57,474 nucleotides of DNA from Blattamonas nauphoetae. Lineage: Eukaryota; Preaxostyla; Oxymonadida. Made by a program: the position numbers and the translations under genes. The DNA lies in assembly GCA_033064195.1 (NCBI GenBank), contig JARBJD010000408.1, positions 1-57,474 of the forward strand, written 5' to 3'. The notes beneath the pieces are model-generated. The model did not search any database and had not been told where the DNA came from. It saw nothing but the letters and a program-made list of their open reading frames with translations. Positions 54,811-57,474 of this stretch are shown here, one piece after another; positions within the stretch are counted from its first letter, which is position 1, and the number at the start of each line of letters is the position of its first letter.

Positions 54811-55090
54811 GACCTCGACGAAACGTTCCAAGATACTCAGGCAAAATGGTGCCCTCGTGACTGATGCGTAGAACGAATTGAAGGTTGGATTGGAGACGGA
54901 TGATCGAAAGATTGTCCCCGGGGTTCATGTTGGCTTCAGATTCTTTACCAAGAGTTTGACCGTAAATCATGCCCACCCAAGACTTATCCCTTCAAGGAAT
55001 TCGCTATTCTCTGTGAGAGCGTAGCAGTCATTGAGAAGGATTGAGATAGATCGTCCCCAAAGGAGTATCGGGGTGTCCATAGGAAACTCA
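54811..55090 (+). ncRNA. Structured repeat, copy 3 (candidate RNA)
   Basis: The same blocks again. The first variable hairpin is GGATGATC/GATTGTCC with a GAAA loop; the second is TCAGATTCTT/AAGAGTTTGA with a TACC loop. An extra hairpin (GCTA..CTCT/AGAG..TAGC, about 55005-55027) replaces a few bases. It precedes the fibre-like region at 55163 by about 75 bases. Confidence 0.55.
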
Positions 55091-55162
55091 CACGAACATG
55101 AACAGGAACTACTCAACGGCTATTTTTGTCTTTTTTAATTGCAATGAAAGAGTTACCAAAAA

Positions 55163-56080
55163 ATGAATCGACAAAAATACAATTCACAAATGATTGAGAA
55201 AATGATTGATCATAATCTTTCGACGATCACTGAGAATGCAGCAGTCATTCACACACTACAGACGGAATTAGAAACGAATCAGGAAGAAGTCGACACACTT
55301 AAGAAGACAACTGAAGCACAGCAGACAGCGATATCCTCAATCCAAAAAGTGGTAAGCACAAACGGATCAATCAGTTGTTCAGCTGGTATTGCGACACCAG
55401 AAATTGAGGATTGATAAATGTTAATGGAGCGAAGTGGAATATCTCAGAAGGATCACTTCCGAAGTATCCTGGAACATATCCGGCTTCAACATTTAAGTCT
55501 GGCATATCAATCTCACAATCGATTTCAGAAACTTCTGGAATTCAGTTCAATGGTGATGGTATTATCATGTGGTCACCGTGTGACACACCAGCATTGTATT
55601 ACTACGATGAAGACACTGGTTCAGGAGTATTTTCAATATCACCAACAGGAGTTTTTCTCAGCTGTCAGACAGAAGAGTCAAAAGAAATATTGAACCATAC
55701 CCTGATGTTCTTGAGCAACTGAATAAAGTCGAAATTGTGCAGTATCAGTTCAACACATTCGACTCCGAAGATCAGCAAAAGTCACAAAGCAAATAGAAAA
55801 TGAGACAGATGAAGAACACTTGAAGAATTGCAAAGAGAAATGTGAATGCTTGAAGAAGGAAAGTGAGAAGAAACATATTGGTGTGATTGCACAACAGATC
55901 CAAGAGATATTCCCTGAAGTTGTGAATGATTCGAATCCAGATTGTCTTCAAGTTGATTATGCAGAACTCTCTTGCTTCGTGTGAAAGCCATTCAGGAATT
56001 ATCCTCTATCGTCGGACAACAACAGACACTCATCAATGAACTGATCCAAAAATATAATACACTGATTAGTATTCCAACAT
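55163..56080 (+). pseudogene. Fibre-like gene remnant with coiled coil and S74 chaperone domain
   Basis: In order: a coiled coil (IEKMIDHNLSTITENAAVIH and TLQTELETNQEEVDTLKKTT), a beta-rich middle (SGIQFNGDGIIMWSPC, TGSGVFSISPTGVFLS) and a C-terminal part with HIGVIAQQIQEIFPEVV and VDYAEL. The last is the hallmark of Peptidase_S74, the intramolecular chaperone that trims itself from trimeric viral fibres and tailspikes. Fibre proteins with this domain occur in phages, large DNA viruses and Polinton-like elements. The remnant is broken. It would have been an attachment fibre. Confidence 0.6.
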
Positions 56081-56099
56081 GAGATCAACCAGAAATTCA

Positions 56100-57370
56100 T
56101 AATACTCTTTTATTATTTTTCCATTGATTGTCTCTGATGTTTCCATCTCGATTGACTCACCAGAACTGTCTTTGAACCAGATCTTCACTATAGATTGTCG
56201 AGTAGTTAATTCCCACTTCTTTCGCTTCGCAATCTGTTCATTGCAGAAAGCAACATATGAATCATTGAATGCATCAGTCTGGATCCAATCACCATGGATT
56301 GTTATGTGCTGCGGTACATCTTTGAAATGACTGTCGATGCATCACTAATCTCTTCTTCACATGGATGAGTTTGCAGTCAAGAAAGTAGATGTATTTTTGT
56401 TTTCTGAATTGGTAAAATCAGGAGGGAGTTGAGCAGTGTGAGAATTCTGAATTGAGAAGTAACGTTTGACCATTTGTGATTTCTACAAAAATAAAATATC
56501 ATATTTATTCAATTTAGTATCCTCTCTTCACTTCTTCATATGCTTCTTGAGTCGACGATCAATGACGTATCGCACTCGTGGCTGTCCATTCTCAATCCAG
56601 AACAGCCAGTATGTTGCTTGATGTAGTGCGAGAATTGGTGGAGGAGGACCTTCTGGAGTTGATGAAATATGGATCAAGCTCTCCTGTTTGATTGGTGTTC
56701 CTCTGTAGACAATATTAACTGATTCTGCTGTCGAGATTCCTTCTTCCACCTCAGCGATTTCACTTCGATCTGTTGGAACCATGAATGTGAAAGAAGTCGC
56801 ATCCGTGACTGGTCTTGTTCTCTTGTAGTCAGCTCCTCTGTCGTGAAATACTCGAGGAACAAATTGAATTCTCAAACTCTTCTGTTGCTGAACAACCAAA
56901 ATCACCATTCACCATCATCATTTGATAGAACTCTGGTGATATAGTTGACATCGGGAAATTGGGAAAGTTGGATCCAAGCATTTCGAATTGACCAACATAT
57001 TGAGGATTCTGAAGACTGTACATTCATTTGGTCTTTCAGGGAATAAGCACATCAGATTCATGAGATTGTTGAGTTTGATGCTGATGTTTGATCTGACTCC
57101 ATGGCATTTGTTTCTTTGATTGAACGATTGTGTGTCAATTCTTTCAGCTTTCAGAACATAAAGAGTCTTTGAATATGTGTTGAAGAGAGATTGCTTTGTT
57201 GCATCAGTCATTTGATATCCATAGCAAATCGAAGTGACTTTATCCACTGATGAAGAAAGAACAGTGGAAGTGTTGGCGATGTAGCGATGTATTTCACAGT
57301 ACCTGATGATGGTTGAAAATATTGAATTTCGTTGAACTGGATTCCTGATTTGTGTAAATTCTTGAGTCAA
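56100..57370 (-). pseudogene. Capsid-like gene remnants on the minus strand
   Basis: Protein-like stretches include IHGDWIQTDAFNDSY-type text near 56290, VPRVFHDRGADYKRTRPVTD (56820-56880 region), YWLFWIENGQPRVRYVIDRR near 56540, and MLNMLVNSKCL with NFPNFPMSTISPEFYQMM near 56920-57000. Short beta-like segments with an FP..P.ST.SPEFY motif remind me of double-jelly-roll capsid proteins of Polintons and virophages, but I cannot confirm it by eye. The region is broken in several places and may hold more than one gene. Confidence 0.35.
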
Positions 57371-57474
57371 TGTCGAGAAGTCTCCATCGTTGATTAATTC
57401 TGTTTGGGATTGAGTTGACAGAGTTGATATCGATTTACTTTGATTTTGATCGATACTGTTTTCAAGTGTTTTCC

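Larger units (their letters stand above)
53571..57474. mobile_element. Virus-like element, probably Polinton-like (fossil), runs off the window
   Basis: AT-rich DNA with small genes on both strands: a two-repeat small protein (54374), a fibre-type region with an S74 chaperone domain (55163-56080) and minus-strand capsid-like remnants (56100-57370). The family is inferred from the combination, not from a polymerase or integrase, which would lie beyond the window. The left edge is uncertain. The element is broken, with several interruptions, but long stretches stay readable, so the copy may not be very old. Confidence 0.5.

Overview
The window looks like nuclear DNA of an intron-rich, compact protist, most likely an oxymonad (Preaxostyla) of the Blattamonas/Monocercomonoides kind. 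This is inferred from large beta-helix surface proteins with the C...PC signature, a beta-helix membrane protein with a kinase-like tail, families of helical-repeat proteins of unknown function, very short GT-AG introns (31-62 bp in many genes) and the standard code with TAA, TAG and TGA all used as stops. I had no database, so all names rest on motifs I can read.

Layout. 0-7.2 kb: the tail of a gene, a small unknown ORF and a three-exon beta-helix surface protein. 7.4-14.1 kb: three tandem copies (period 2.29-2.30 kb) of a seven-exon gene whose exon and intron lengths are almost constant. 14.3-26.3 kb: a fourth copy whose last exon is split by about 9.9 kb of nested DNA elements: a long element with 55-bp inverted ends, a complete Tc1/mariner transposon, a repeat also found at 43.8 kb, a short hairpin-rich element and a 576-bp element with 8-bp target duplications. 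26.5-39 kb: host genes: trehalose synthase with two 19-nt exons, a multi-span membrane protein, a helical-repeat protein, a B-type cyclin, a PRL phosphatase with a CAAX box, a SANT/Myb-like protein and two unknown proteins. 39.8-43.4 kb: the beta-helix membrane pseudokinase.

43.7-50.0 kb: a 6.27-kb hAT-like element with matched 8-bp target duplications and no transposase I can recognise. 50.8-52 kb: a broken pogo-like transposase gene interrupted by a 213-bp MITE. 52.6-53.6 kb: tRNA-like, SINE-like sequences and a set of four hairpin repeats. 53.6 kb to the end: an AT-rich virus-like element, probably Polinton-like and treated here as a fossil, with a fibre-type gene carrying an S74 chaperone domain and capsid-like remnants. 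Three copies of a 265-280-base repeat sit among its genes. Their hairpins keep pairing while changing sequence, which suggests a structured RNA. This is the most promising undescribed feature in the window.

The host genes do not form one pathway. They cover surface proteins, signalling (PRL, cyclin, pseudokinase), trehalose metabolism and lineage-specific families. The array and the element nest show a locus shaped by duplication and repeated transposition.
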